From Camarhynchus parvulus (lineage: Eukaryota > Chordata > Aves > Passeriformes > Thraupidae): a stretch of 64,000 nucleotides of DNA. Within the stretch, counting starts at the first letter, position 1. Each line of letters begins with the position of its first letter. The DNA is taken from positions 5,471,501 through 5,535,500 of the forward strand of contig NC_044590.1 of NCBI RefSeq assembly GCF_901933205.1, in the 5' to 3' direction. The notes under the pieces were generated by a model. It ran no database searches, had not been told where the DNA came from, and saw only the letters and a program-made list of their open reading frames with translations. Made by a program: the position numbers and the translations under genes. Below, piece by piece: positions 26,021 through 37,152 of the stretch.

Positions 26021-26440
26021 TTATGTATTCACCAAGTGGTGTCACTACCACCGTTCTCCATCGCAGGGCTGGAGGAGCTCAGATTCCAGGAACTTGACAG
26101 GATAATTAAGTATGAAAGCAGACTGGATTTAGCAGGACCCCAGTGAGTCAACAATCCCGATTGTTTCATCATCTCAGCTTTGTGCTGTTCATATCTTATC
26201 AGATTAGATAACAATCTGGTATAGCTACGAGTTGAATTACCATGTTGAACTGCACAGTTAGACCACATGAAAAACATCAATACACATTTAAATAATCCCA
26301 TTTTCAAACTCAGATAAGAAATGGCCAACCTCTACAAATCAAAGGCATATCCTCAGGCTAAAATAAAGAGTGGTCTGATTACCTATTCAGTGATATCAAA
26401 GTGCAACAATCAAATGCTATTGCCAATATAAGGCAGAGGG
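26021..26440. promoter_or_regulatory. Candidate enhancer with SOX-dimer palindrome, AP-1 and paired GATA sites
   Basis: The centre is AACAATCCCGATTGTT at 26150-26165, a perfect 16-bp palindrome of two SOX half sites facing each other across four bases. This is the arrangement known for SOX8/9/10 dimers. TGAGTCA, a consensus AP-1 site, occupies 26144-26150 and shares one base with it. An inverted pair of GATA words (CTTATC at 26195-26200 and AGATAA at 26207-26212) follows 30 bases later. The rest of the block is complex, unrepetitive and AT-rich. The motifs are read directly; enhancer activity is inference. Confidence 0.35.
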
Positions 26441-27364
26441 CCTTATAGCAGAGCAGGAACACGATGGCCTCCTGACAGCAAATATCAGAGCTGAAATTCA
26501 CAGGTTGCAAATTTCAAAGGTGAGGAAAGGATGTAGCCAGGTATCTCCCACAGAATGGAAATCTTCCAGTGCCTCAGAGCCTCTTCCTCCTCCTCCATGT
26601 TCCTCCTTTCAGTGCTCACAGGGCTGATGCTCTCAGCCTCCAGTGCAGAAGCTCAGGGGGTCTCAAAGCAGCAGATCTCCCCTTTTGTAACCTTTCCATT
26701 ACCCTACTTGGACACAGAGTTTGTTACCAGCCCACACACACAGTCCCTCTTGCCCTGTCTTCCTAAAATGACCCCTGCTCTCCCAGAAGTCCCATTTCAC
26801 ACTCTTTTCCATGGGAGAATCCCTGTGAGGTGGCCAGGCCATGGTACCCGTAGAATTGTTTCTAATTTGTCCTGGTTGAGAAGAAAATTAATCTCGGAGA
26901 AGTTAAGTTTGAGATGAATATGTGGCCCTTTTAATTACAGTCACAGTTTCTGCCACCCTGCCAGATCCTGATGAATGGTGAGCGAAAGTCTGCATCAAGA
27001 ATTTGTTATTGAGTGAAAATCAAACTGAATAAAAATGAAACAGGGATCAATTCTCTTTAAGCACCTCCAATCATTCCCCTTCCTCCTCTCCCCACCCCTC
27101 ACACATTCTCCTCTGATCTTTTATGCAGCTATTTGCAAACTAACCATTAGTTGTCAGTCTCCAGCCATGCAGAGCTGGCAGCCAGAGGATCCTGCAGCTG
27201 CTCTGGGAGAAAGCTTCACCCATGGACCCATGGATTTTATCAGTGGGGGAGGAGAGGGACATTAGCCATTTTTTCATATTTTTTGCCAATTATTTTCAAA
27301 GTTTCCTTTGCTGGAAATACTTTTGGTTGTGGTATTCTCAGACAAAACAGTGAAGGAGCTCATA
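26441..27364. other. Non-coding stretch, no gene recognised
   Basis: A C/T-rich segment (26560-26900) yields a 120-codon open frame on the plus strand rich in serine, leucine and proline, without a recognisable domain. It is best explained by composition. AT-rich sequence follows up to the first CR1 fragment. Confidence 0.5.
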
Positions 27365-27510
27365 CTTCCCATAAATGCCCCATCCCTGGAAGTGCTGGAT
27401 GAGGCTTTGAACAACCTGGTCTAGTGAAAAGTGTCCCTGACCATGACAGGGAGGTTGGAATGAGATGAGACTTAGGTCTCTTCCAAATCAAACCATTATG
27501 GGATTTTGTG
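27365..27510 (+). mobile_element. CR1 LINE 3' end fragment
   Basis: The sequence follows the avian CR1 3' untranslated consensus in order: ATGCCCCATCCCTGGAAGTG, a GGATGAGGCTTTGAACAACC segment, CTGGTCTAGTG, GTGTCCCTGACCATGACAGG, GGTTGGAATGAGATGA, then CTTCCAAATCAAACCATTATG. The terminal ATTCTATG repeats are decayed to ATGGGATTTTGTG. Only the last ~150 bases of a roughly 4.5-kb family are present, the usual result of 5' truncation during target-primed reverse transcription. No reverse transcriptase or endonuclease coding sequence remains. Confidence 0.92.
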
Positions 27511-28693
27511 AAAATAGCCCACTGCATTTGATGCATTTTTCTAAACTGGAGAACTCTCATCTGGGTTTGCTCAGAAGCTCTTTGGCTGCAGATTAGGCCC
27601 TGCAGCAAAGAATATCTGAGAATTTCCACAGTAAATGGAAGCTGACCTGTCAATGAGCACCATCCTCATGATGAAATGAGAAGTCTGCAAGATGCAAGTG
27701 TGGAGGGTAATAAATACAGGCTATGGATATTCTGGGCACTCATCTTGAAAAAGAGCAGGGTGTACATTAATAGGAAAGGAAAGTGTCAGAGTGAAAATAC
27801 CTTTGGTGTGCTGATGCTGGATGAAGATGTGTGAATAAATCGTAACTCGATCTGTTAAACTGTTATCTACTCATGGCTTATATACCCTCCAGGACATGGT
27901 TCATCTGACCAGGAGTGGTCAGAGAACAATTTCCCTCAAGGAGCACAGTGTAAGCTTTGAGAATAATTGATTTTTTGAATAGTGGCCAAACTGCAGGGCT
28001 GTGTTCATCTGTACTTCATTTTGGGTCAAACAGAGCATGTTCCATCCAAAACGAAATGTCTGACTCCCAAATCTTTCTTTAAAACAAGATTTATCCAGAG
28101 CTGAAGAGAAACCATGAGTTTGACGTTTTTCAAGTATATAATTTAGGATATTTCTAACAAAAAATATTTTTTAATGTTTCCACCTTTACTAGCTAAATGA
28201 TTTATGAATTCAAGCCATATTGAGTGGGCAGTTTTGATTTACATTGCGTGTGATTTTTAGTGACTAAAACACCCATACAGCACATTCTCTGGGACTATGC
28301 TTGCCATGTGATTGATGGAAAACCCCAATCCAAAAGTTGCAACTGGGGCATTTTTAACCCAGCAGCTGTCCAAGGACAGAGGAGGAGGATTTCAGCCATT
28401 GGCTCCACATGCCTTGGAGGATTCCCCTGCGATGCTTCCAAAGCAGATACTTGGAGCCCTGCTTGGCAGCACACAAACTCCCAGCCCTGCATTCTCATCT
28501 CCTTTATGGGTGTTGGCAGCATAAACCAACATTTTTCCTTACAACTTCCCCAGAACCCTTATGTGACGCAGGCCCAATGTCAAGAAATCAGTCAGCTCCT
28601 CAGTTACAGACTTTTTTCCCCCCAACCTTTCACGGGTGCTCAAAGCAGCAGCCCTGGGAGAAAACGCATCCTCGGAGCCTCACAGTGTTTTTG
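27511..28693. other. Spacer between CR1 fragments
   Basis: No gene is recognised. AT-rich, non-repetitive DNA at 28080-28260 has an enhancer-like look but no distinctive motif. A 155-codon plus-strand frame (28260-28727) runs into the next CR1 fragment and terminates within it. Its content is not recognisable, and antiparallel frames are open over the same bases. Confidence 0.5.
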
Positions 28694-28739
28694 GGATGAT
28701 CTGAAGGGTCTTTTCCAACATAAATGATTCTATGATTCT
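28694..28739 (+). mobile_element. Very short CR1 LINE 3' tail
   Basis: GGATGATCTGAAGGGTCTTTTCC followed by AACATAAATGATTCTATGATTCT matches the final ~45 bases of CR1, including two copies of the diagnostic terminal ATTCTATG octamer. The rest of the element is missing, so this is an extreme 5' truncation or an eroded copy. Confidence 0.85.
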
Positions 28740-30260
28740 AAGTTGAGGAATGTGATTGTGCAGCTCGTTCAGACTCTCACAGCTCATCACATTCCCAGGA
28801 CTCCTGTGCACTGAGGTTAGAGAGACATTTCCAAAATAAGGAGCAAAATACCAAGGAGATATTTCTGGATGGGAAACAGATTTTTTTTTCCCATTTAAAA
28901 ATGTATTGATATATACATCGATGAGCAAAACTGACAAGCTGTGCTTGAGAAAGGAGTAATTGCATCTTTAATAATATTGAACCTGACACCTGCCTTGGCC
29001 TATAACACGCAGTCCTGACACTACTTAGCTAACAATTAGGACACACAAAAAGAATGAAAGGGAAAACAGTATTAAACCGAATCTGCATTTTAAAGAACAT
29101 AAAAATAAAAAGAAAGACTGTTAATTGTCTAACACTTTGCTAATTCAATCAGGCATGCAATTTAAAAATAGCTTTGCTTTTTCACTGAAAGAGGAATTAA
29201 TTATGATTTCTTCCTGAATCCCATATAGGAGAAAAAATATTTTGGATAGGCACAAAATATTAGAAAGAAAACCCCAATGCTAATTTGTATCATAAGCACA
29301 ATTAGAAGAGATGTCCTCCGTTTGAAAAAGACCAGAGAGCTACATAGCTAAAGGATGTTATTGCAAAATGATAAACTGTTCAAAGGTAGGAGTGAAAAAG
29401 AGGGTCTTGTCTTTAGTGGTAAAATGCCATGTTATCATGTTTAAATGGCATAACTTTGCAAAAGGTGCCACAACATTTCAACATTTTAAAATGTCATTAT
29501 TAAAAAATACATATCACAAGTGGCGTGCTTGTACACATCTTTTTTTCCTTTCCCTTTTTCTCTCTCTCTATTTTTTTTTAAGGGCTAATGTAGTACTTGC
29601 AACTTCAAAGGGAAAAGGAAAGAAAATAGCAAAGATGGTTCAAGGTGATCTTGAGTACCGCCAAATGTAAATAGGTTTAGAAGCAAATTTGGCTTTGTGG
29701 GGTTTCTTTCCCTCTGTGTGAATATTCATCTGTGTCTTAAATAAAACCACATGCATCCTGCCAGCTGGGTGAATATTGTCTGTAGCACTGGGGTTTGAGG
29801 TGGGGGATCCTCCCTGTGCCAGGTTCTTCCCCATCCTGATTGCAGGGAGAGGTGTGGAATGACACCAGGTGCAGCTCAGACCCTGCAGGTGCTGGGAGCT
29901 TGGGCTCATTTATTTATTTCTTGGAAGGGCACCTTAATCATCACCACCATGTTGCTTACTCCTCTCCTTTTTTTTTTTTAATTTTATTTGTATTTTACCT
30001 TTGCAGTCACACTTGGGTTTCTTCAGGGAAATAAATCTGTGGCTCAGTGTAACAAGAGAAAATTATTTTTTCTCAGTTTGCTGCCTGTGCACAGTGAAAC
30101 ATTTTATGAGCACCTGTTTTTATCAGCAATGATGGCAAAAAAAACCAAAGTGAGGAAGAAGGAAGACAGCAAAAGTCCCTCGTGCAAATGCCAGAGCCTC
30201 CCTGGCTCCCAGAACCAACAGATAGATGACCATGCAGAATTTGTCAGGGATTAACCAGAG
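28740..30260. other. AT-rich spacer, no gene recognised
   Basis: Complex AT-rich DNA at 29090-29230 (TTAATTGTCTAACAC, GAGGAATTAATTATGAT with a TAATTA core) resembles regulatory sequence. A run of T at about 29970-29980 and a T-rich run at about 29540-29580 are present. No exon is supported. Confidence 0.5.
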
Positions 30261-30385
30261 TCATGGAATCATAGAATGGTTTGTGTTGGAAAGTTTGAAG
30301 CTCATCTCATTCCAACCCTCCCACCATGGGCAGGGAACCTTCCACTAGATCAGGTTGTTTAAAACTTTATCTAGCCTGGCCTCAA
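30261..30385 (-). mobile_element. CR1 LINE 3' end fragment, minus orientation
   Basis: Read on the plus strand, TCATGGAATCATAGAATGG is the reverse complement of the ATTCTATGATTC tail. It is followed by TTTGTGTTGGAAAGTTTGAA, CATCTCATTCCAACCCTCC, CACCATGGGCAGGGAACCTT, CCACTAGATCAGGTTG and a diverged CTAGCCTGGCCTC. That is the avian CR1 3' end in reverse. It is truncated after about 125 bases, with no coding part. Confidence 0.92.
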
Positions 30386-31209
30386 AGCAGGTTCAGTCCA
30401 TGGCTGGTAGTGGGATTTATTTCTATTCTTTATTTCTAGATTTTATACAGCCAAAGAATGACCAAAACCTGAAATTAACCCCTTAATTTTTTTGTGGAAG
30501 TCTTTCTTCTATTCATTCAGGAGTTCTGCAGTTGATTTCAGTAGGTAGGATTGGGTAGGATTAAAAAGTAAAAGGGAGGTTGGGACTCCCTCATCCTTTG
30601 ATTTCTAAAAATTGCTGTGTATGTCTGGAGGGAAGTGTGGAACTATGAGCTGCAGTTCTTGGTTCTGTGCCAGGTTGAATGGATAAACTCTGATTTCAGT
30701 CCAAGAACCCCAAACCAGGAATTTCAGTGTAGTTACATCTGGAATTTTCTGCAAATAAACCATCAACACATGTATCTGAATGAAGTGTGTGCACACATTC
30801 ATCTTCCTACAGACACCTGTATATACACTCACACTCACATATGTAAATAAAGATATCCAGTACTCTAATTTATGCTACATAGAAAACCCCACACTGCTCT
30901 TGCACTGGGAACACAAATAACTATAACTGAACCTGATTTGTGGGGTTTTTTGCAGTTTTTACATTGCACATCTGTCAAATAATCAATGACATTTTATATA
31001 TGCCGCAGAAGCATATGCATTTATTTATACATATAGACCATGTTATATCTATACATGTAAATGGATTACTTATTTTGAGAAAAAGTATTTCTCAAAATTT
31101 CATGACAGATCATCATATTGAAGGCGCAGTAGTTGGGTTAAAATGACACTGTTGGGCCCCTGGGGTCTTTTTTATTAAATATATTTTTGGCTTCTGCCTT
31201 CTGGACAAG
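30386..31209. other. Spacer, no gene recognised
   Basis: No exon is supported. Around 30780-30850 the DNA is rich in CACAC/ACACTC words, and 30980-31080 is AT-rich with alternating ATAT/ACAT. Neither forms a regular array. Confidence 0.5.
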
Positions 31210-31400
31210 GCTTCTTTTATTGCCTAGGGTTAGGGTTAGGGGTATGCCTAGGGTTAGGGTTTGGGTTATGCCTAGGGTTAGGGTTTTTAAAGCAGAAAGC
31301 CCAGAGCTCCAGGCACACTGCAGCTGAAAAGGCATCCCAAGGGGAGCACAAAACTGCCACAACAGGCCTTCCTCCACAGCTTCTTCCTTGGAAATGGCCT
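31210..31400 (-). mobile_element. Unclassified LTR-like repeat with telomere-type array (copy A)
   Basis: Read on the minus strand, about 90 bases (31365 down to 31276) match 53236-53328 on the plus strand at roughly nine of ten positions, counted by eye. Weaker similarity extends to about 31395. Order on the minus strand: shared unique segment, TTTAAAAA (31284-31291; TATA-like), the CCCTAA-type array, then AATAAAA (31215-31221; poly(A)-signal-like). This order resembles the U3-R part of a retroviral LTR, but I found no TG...CA termini with target-site duplications. No retroviral coding sequence is adjacent. It could equally be another non-autonomous repeat. Confidence 0.55.
31222..31287 (+). 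repeat. Interstitial telomere-like array, 24-bp higher-order unit
   Basis: On the plus strand GCCTAGGGTTAGGG begins at 31222, 31246 and 31270, a strict 24-base period of four hexamers. The units differ only in their second halves (GGTTAG GGGTAT, then GGTTTG GGTTAT, then a run of T). The hexamer is the vertebrate telomere TTAGGG with one substituted hexamer per unit (GCCTAG). It lies inside the dispersed repeat that also occurs at 53.3 kb, so it is a feature of that repeat rather than a chromosome end. Confidence 0.85.
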
Positions 31401-34400
31401 TAGCCAATCTGCACTAGGGTTTGAAACCCCAGAGAAATTGGTTTGCTTTTTTATTGCTGCTTAGTCCACACTATAGGCTGGACATATTTTCTTCTTTTAA
31501 TTGAATCTTCCCATTACACTGCACAAGTGCCAGGACATCAATTTAATATCTAGATTTTTTTTTTTGTGAGCTTTCAAACACACACAAAACTCCCTTATTT
31601 AATATGGTTGGATGTTTCTATTTTGCTCCTCAGAGTTTTGATTTGTCTATTAGCATTACAGTAGCTGTCCAAGTTGTGTGATATTCCTTGGGAGAAAAAG
31701 ATATAACACTCTAGAGGAATTTTTTTTTTCTCACTGCTGCTGCTTTCCTGCTGTAGCTTATCTTCTTAACAAAGGCAGGACTACAGTGAGTTTCACAATC
31801 TGAGGAAAAGCACTTTAGCTGAGAGATGTACCAATGGGTAAGAACTGGGCAAAGATAAACATCCCCACATCAAGAGCACCATGAAAGCTCCAGCAAGGAG
31901 GGATGTGCAGAGGCTCTTGAGAGCAGCCAGGGAGTCTGTGGCACAAAGCAGGCTCTGCCCTTCACTGCTCTGATAATCATGCTGGGGACAAGGGTTCACC
32001 TTGCCAAAGCTAAAATCGTGCTTGTAAAAAAAAATTCTAAAAAATTTAAAAATCATGCCAAACCAGAAATCTAAAAAATCCCCAGGAAGCCCAAAATGCC
32101 TGAATGAGGCTAGGGGCAGCAGCCCTTGCAATAAACCCAGTGGCAATCAGGAACAAGAGTTTATTATTTAAAGGCACAAACAGGTTTTGACTGGCTTGGA
32201 GGCAATGATTGCGCCCCTCGTGTCTTCAAGTCCATGAGTAACTTGGACCAACCCAGTGATGGAGAAGTTCAGCACCAGGCACATGCTCCAAACTGGCTCA
32301 AAGACTTGACCCACATTAGTTAATTAAGCCTCTTGATTAGCTTCTTGGAGAATGAGGAAATAAGCAGTATGGGGCAAATGGAGCTTAAGGTACTGTCTAC
32401 AATAATTTCCCTTAATGTAGCTGATGTATTTGCTTCCTTGAAAATCCCTTCTGCAGCAAGGATGCAGGAAAGGTGCAATGCAAAGATTTACATCACTCAG
32501 AGTCTGACTGAATCTAAAAATCATCGGGACAAAGATGATTGGTGTGAGTCAGAGCAGCACAAACTTCTCTGGTGCTCTGACAGGTTCTAGATGTGTGCTC
32601 CTATTCCTGATCCTGCAGCCTTGTCCTCATCTCCCAAATCCAACCCTTTACTCACTTCATTACTATTTTGGGTTTTTATCTATTATCTGTTGAACAGGAG
32701 CAGGACAAACATTGCAAAAAGCCCCTTTACAGGCTGAAAGATAGCCCAATATCAAGCATTTTTGTTTAAAAGACTTTGGTTTTGTTCTGCTATCATGCTA
32801 AAGAAGTATAATATTGCCCCAGTGGCAAGAAGTGAAATGCATTGATACAGCTGGGTCCATGTGTAATTAAGGTGAGGCAGTTGAATGAGGTGCAGTCAAT
32901 TGGGATTAAGGAGTTTCCTCTCATGCATTACTTTGATGTAAACCCATTTCCCCACTGGATCAGATAAACTCAGCTTCAGCTGACTGCCAGCTTCTAAATC
33001 CAGAACAAAGCAGGGCCTCCACAATCCCAGAAAGGAAAAAAAAATGCACTTTAAATGAATCTCAGAAGTAAAACCAAATGCCAAAGTTATTCCAACAGGA
33101 TTGTATCATGTACTGGTGATATTCCTGGGCAAGGAGGGGGCAGCCCTGGAGCAAGTACTATTCATTATTATTGATGAATATTCTCAGGAGAAACAGAGGA
33201 TGTTGCTGAATGGCTTGATCTAATACACCATCAGAGAAGAGAGGAAAAAATATAGTGAAAGAGATCCTCAAAAGCAAAAGCTGAGGAATCTTCTGAGCTC
33301 TGTCTGGTCCTTTAATTACCCACTCTGGCACAAAGAAGAAGATGGCTTCAGTGAAAGTCCTTTGAGAGGAAGTCCTTTCACCACTTGTTAAAGCTGCACT
33401 AATGTCACCTGGAGGTTAGATTTTCATCAGGACTTTGAGCCACTGGAACATTTAACACAGATTTGTGCATCTAATTTCCTGTGTGATTGGCAAAACTACC
33501 TGTGCCAGGTGGGCAGGTGCAGGAAGGAGCTGATATATAAATGTGCAAGGAGTTATTAGGCTTGTAGAGACAATCAGAGAAAAGTAGGGAAAAAGAGAAT
33601 GTCAGGAGAGGATCTGGCCCTGGCACTGAGCAAACAAAACCAAGATTGGCCAGTGAAGTTTTAGGGAAAGCAACACTTATACAGACCCACAGACATGGGT
33701 GTGCTGCTCATAGGCAAGGTTGGACCTTTTTTCCTCTGAGTTGATGACTGGGAGAGCAAAGCCAGATGATAAGGCACCTTGTCAGGCAGGTCAGGCAGGT
33801 TCAGAAGTGCCCAGCAGCAGCTGCTCATCTGCTCTCTGCTCTCCAAAATCACTGAAATGCTGCATCTGGCTGCAAGAGAAACCCTGAGACGCCTCTCTGC
33901 CATGTCTCTGTGGAACATTTCCTCAGGACAGCTCTGACAGCTGTGTGGACTTGCAAGCTCTGGGAACCAGGAATTCCCCATCACAGCCTCCCACATCCCT
34001 TTGCCCTGAGTGGGGACCCAGAAAATGCCCTGGGTCCTGCTGGGGAGCAGCTCCTGGGCTCCTGCTGACCTTGTGCTGGGCACCAGGGCTGCTCTGCCAC
34101 CTGTACACAGGCTCCAAGCCCTGCATGCCCATGAAACCTCCCCAGCTGCCTGTGAGGGCCCAGGAGCACCCCAGCCAGCTGGCAGGCAGGGAGGGCTGTG
34201 AGCAGAGCAGGCAGAGGAACCATTAGGAAAATATCCCTGGCACAAAGCCTGGCAGGCTTGTGGTGCCAGTGAGCGGGGGGCTGCAGGAGGAGGGGTGGCA
34301 CGGGGCTGCCTGCACTGTCCATGGAGCCTGGGTGACAGCAGGGTCCCCAGCCTCATCCTTAACGTGGCTGCAAGAGCCACGTGTTCCCAATAAAATGCAG

Positions 34401-34888
34401 CTCCTGGGGCTGCAGGGAGGTTTCTGCACCAGGGCTGTGAGCAGAGACACAACCTCAGGGTTCAGTGCAGGACTCCAGCCAACGGAAAGGGATGGGAAAG
34501 GAGCTGTCTCCCTGCACTGGGGAATGGAGGGAGACACTGCATTAGCACTAATTAGCAATACTGGGTGCTGTAGGTTAATGAGCTGCAGTGTGACAGCACC
34601 CCAGTGACCCAGGCTGGGCCATCCCTGACTCTGCAGTTTGGGTCTGCCCAGCTCCCACCCCACCAGGCATCCCCCTGCTCTGTCAGCAGAAAGGAAAAAT
34701 CGCTGCCTGATTCTCTCCTCGCTCACAGCTCATCTCCCCCCACTGGTTTTGTTAAATGCAGCACATTTCCAAAGAAGCAGATTTTAATTTCAATAAACTC
34801 TGTAAGAAATAGATCAGCGCTAAGGAGGGGAGCAGCCACAGGAAGTGACTTTAACTGCTTGGCTGCAGAATATTAATAGGATGGAATG
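31401..34888. other. Spacer, GC-rich in its last third; no gene supported
   Basis: From 33,930 to 34,720 the DNA is GC-rich (CTGGGG, CCCAGCTGCC and similar words), and overlapping open frames appear in several phases. The longest is 263 codons on the minus strand at 33661-34452. That frame has no signal peptide or domain that I recognise and competes with frames of 69-167 codons over the same bases. Runs of T at about 31556-31565 and 31720-31729 are also present. A GC-rich exon of an unknown transcript cannot be ruled out. Confidence 0.45.
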
Positions 34889-34930
34889 TTATTAGAATAA
34901 TTTTTCACCGTTTATTAGAATAATTTTTCA
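34889..34930 (+). repeat. 23-bp tandem duplication
   Basis: TTATTAGAATAATTTTTCA occurs identically at 34889-34907 and 34912-34930, a 23-base period. A decayed third copy (TTAATAGAATAATTTAG) lies at about 34946-34962. It is an AT-rich minisatellite seed. Confidence 0.85.
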
Positions 34931-37152
34931 TCATGAATAATAAATTAATAGAATAATTTAGTACCACTAGCCCTCTGTTTGAAAGGGTATTTTATTTAAA
35001 AGTAGCTTGAAAAGTGGCATTTGGGGAGGTGGGATGGGGAGCAGGTCGTGGTGCTGTGAAGCTTCATGCAGGAACTCACTGCTTGCCTTTGTTCCCCTCA
35101 GTTTTCCTTCTGGAAAACTCAGCCAGGTGACTCCATCACTGCTGATGGCTCTGAGAGGGTCCTGCTTGGGACAGGAGATGGCTGACACTGAGGATTCAAT
35201 CCCTGGAATCATGCAGCTCAGGCCTCCAGCTAGGCATCACCAGAGATCCTCTGCAGCTCCACAGCCCCATGCAAAGTCTCTCTTTCCTCCCAGCAGCCTG
35301 GAAATGGCCACATCCATTCCCAGGTACATTTACCTGCCTTTAACTCCTTGTTTCCCTACCTCACAGTGAGACACTGATGCCCATTGCAGTAGTTTTGTGC
35401 AAACCAAGAGGTCTCTATCTCACTGTGTCTTTTTTTTTTTGTTTGCATCTGTGTGGAAGATAATCATTCCTCAGAAGGCTATTCACACCACAAAAGCACA
35501 ATGACATTATTCTCTCCCTCTCTCTCTTTCTACTGTTTTACTCTACAACTGACAATTAATGTTAGAAAGAACATGAAATGGAGGAGAAATTACAGCAATT
35601 TATCAACTGAAATTATAGGTGTAGACACATGTCAGCAGTGGAAACAGTTTCTATCAAAATTAAAGTATTTAGAGATTTTCCTCAAATTTCAAATTATGCA
35701 AATCCCATTTTTGTGATATGCTGGTACTGTAGCTTTAATTGCAGGATTACCAGCAAGCTGCAAACTGCACTTGTAACCAGGATTCAGCTCTTCAGAGAGT
35801 GGCTCCCTTCTCTAGCACATCTTATTAATTCAACAAAGTTCCCATCTCTTTAACAAATTAAATATGTTTTGCAGAACAGGCAGCGGTTTTCTCGGTTTCA
35901 ATCTGTCACAGAGGACCCTGCTGTTTGCAGAGGTTACTCGACAGCTGGATGAACAGACAGGTTTGAGTCCAAACACGGATTCAAATGCATATTTATACAT
36001 AAAACATATTTATACAACAACATCACAGGAACAGCTTGTGCTGCTGAAGTTTCTACAAGTCCCTTTACAGTGGGGACACTGTTAGCAAAGGTGGGGAAGG
36101 AATTTGGGTTTCACCTTCTTCCTCCAGGTCTTTCTGTATCAGTTAAAGCTGCTCTGTGACCTCAGGAGACCAGATGAGCTCCCACAAGGATGGAACTTGC
36201 TTTTCCTCTGGCTGTAGTGGGCACGGCTGGAAGGGCATGAGCCAGCAAACCTTACCCCGTGTGCTCCCGAGAAGCTGTTTGATCACTGCCAGCCTCATTA
36301 GGAGGTACAGTATTCAGGGTGTTACTTCTCTTCCTTCCCTTTATGTTCCTTTGATGTTGCAAAAGGACTGGAGGATGAAGCACAGGAGCAGGCAGGAGCT
36401 GGGTGCACGGCACAGGGTGCCAGGGGACTGCTGGGCCAAGGAGGGGAGATTTGGTGTGCCACATCAGGGCCTGGGGCATCCCTGGCTGCACTGGGATGAT
36501 GGGGTTCCACTGCCAGCAGCCAAGAGTCAGGACCAAGCAAAGTAGATGGGAGGAGAGGAGAACATGTTCCATCTCCAGGGGAGGAGGAAAGAAATCTCTC
36601 TGGGTGTTCCGTAACATAATTTTCTTACTTGCCCCATGAAAGAAGAGTGGGGTTATCCTTGGCTGCCAAGGTGTGGCAGTGACACCTGCAGTATCTGCAC
36701 CTCACTGGTCTCTTATCTGCATCTGAGTGCAGCACTGGCACCAAGCTGGGGTTTTCAGGTGGTTGAAATGATGATCTTTAATGCAAGAACACCTCAATGC
36801 TGTTCAAAATGACAGCGGTAAGAGTCACCATCCTGCCAGCACTGGGGCTGAAAATCCTTCCTCAAACTCAACAGGGCAGTTATGAGGTCTGGATGTGGAA
36901 GATCACATGGAATTTGTAGACACTGACAGGAATGTGAGCTCCACGTAGAGAGGTGTAGAGTTTATAGCTGGTGCAAAGAGCAGCAGTTTGGGCTGGATCT
37001 TTTATGCCCTTGGCTTGTTCATGGGTTTACTGACTGGGTGACACATGGACACTGAAAAAAGTTGGAGATAAACTAGTATTTAATTTCCCTTTTTTGTTTG
37101 TTCTGCCAAGCAGAAGGTGAACTGACGGTGTTATTCCTAGGATTGTCATGTA
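34931..37152. other. Spacer, no gene recognised
   Basis: Open frames of 120-130 codons on both strands around 35007-35369 and 36156-36639 overlap each other and lack recognisable domains. A T run lies at about 35430-35440, followed by a CTCTCTCT run at 35513-35528. No exon is called. Confidence 0.5.

Noticed and set aside
31222..31287. Chromosome end or fusion point (head-to-head telomere)
   Set aside because: The array is short, degenerate and embedded in a dispersed repeat; the second copy with the same flanks is 22 kb away, so it does not mark a terminal or fusion site.
32272..32293. Possible RE1/NRSF site (TTCAGCACC half)
   Set aside because: The left half matches, but the right half departs from GGACAGCGCC at several positions.
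33661..34452. 263-codon minus-strand open frame as a real gene
   Set aside because: No recognisable domain, no clear start context or exon structure; the DNA is locally GC-rich and frames on both strands are open over the same bases.
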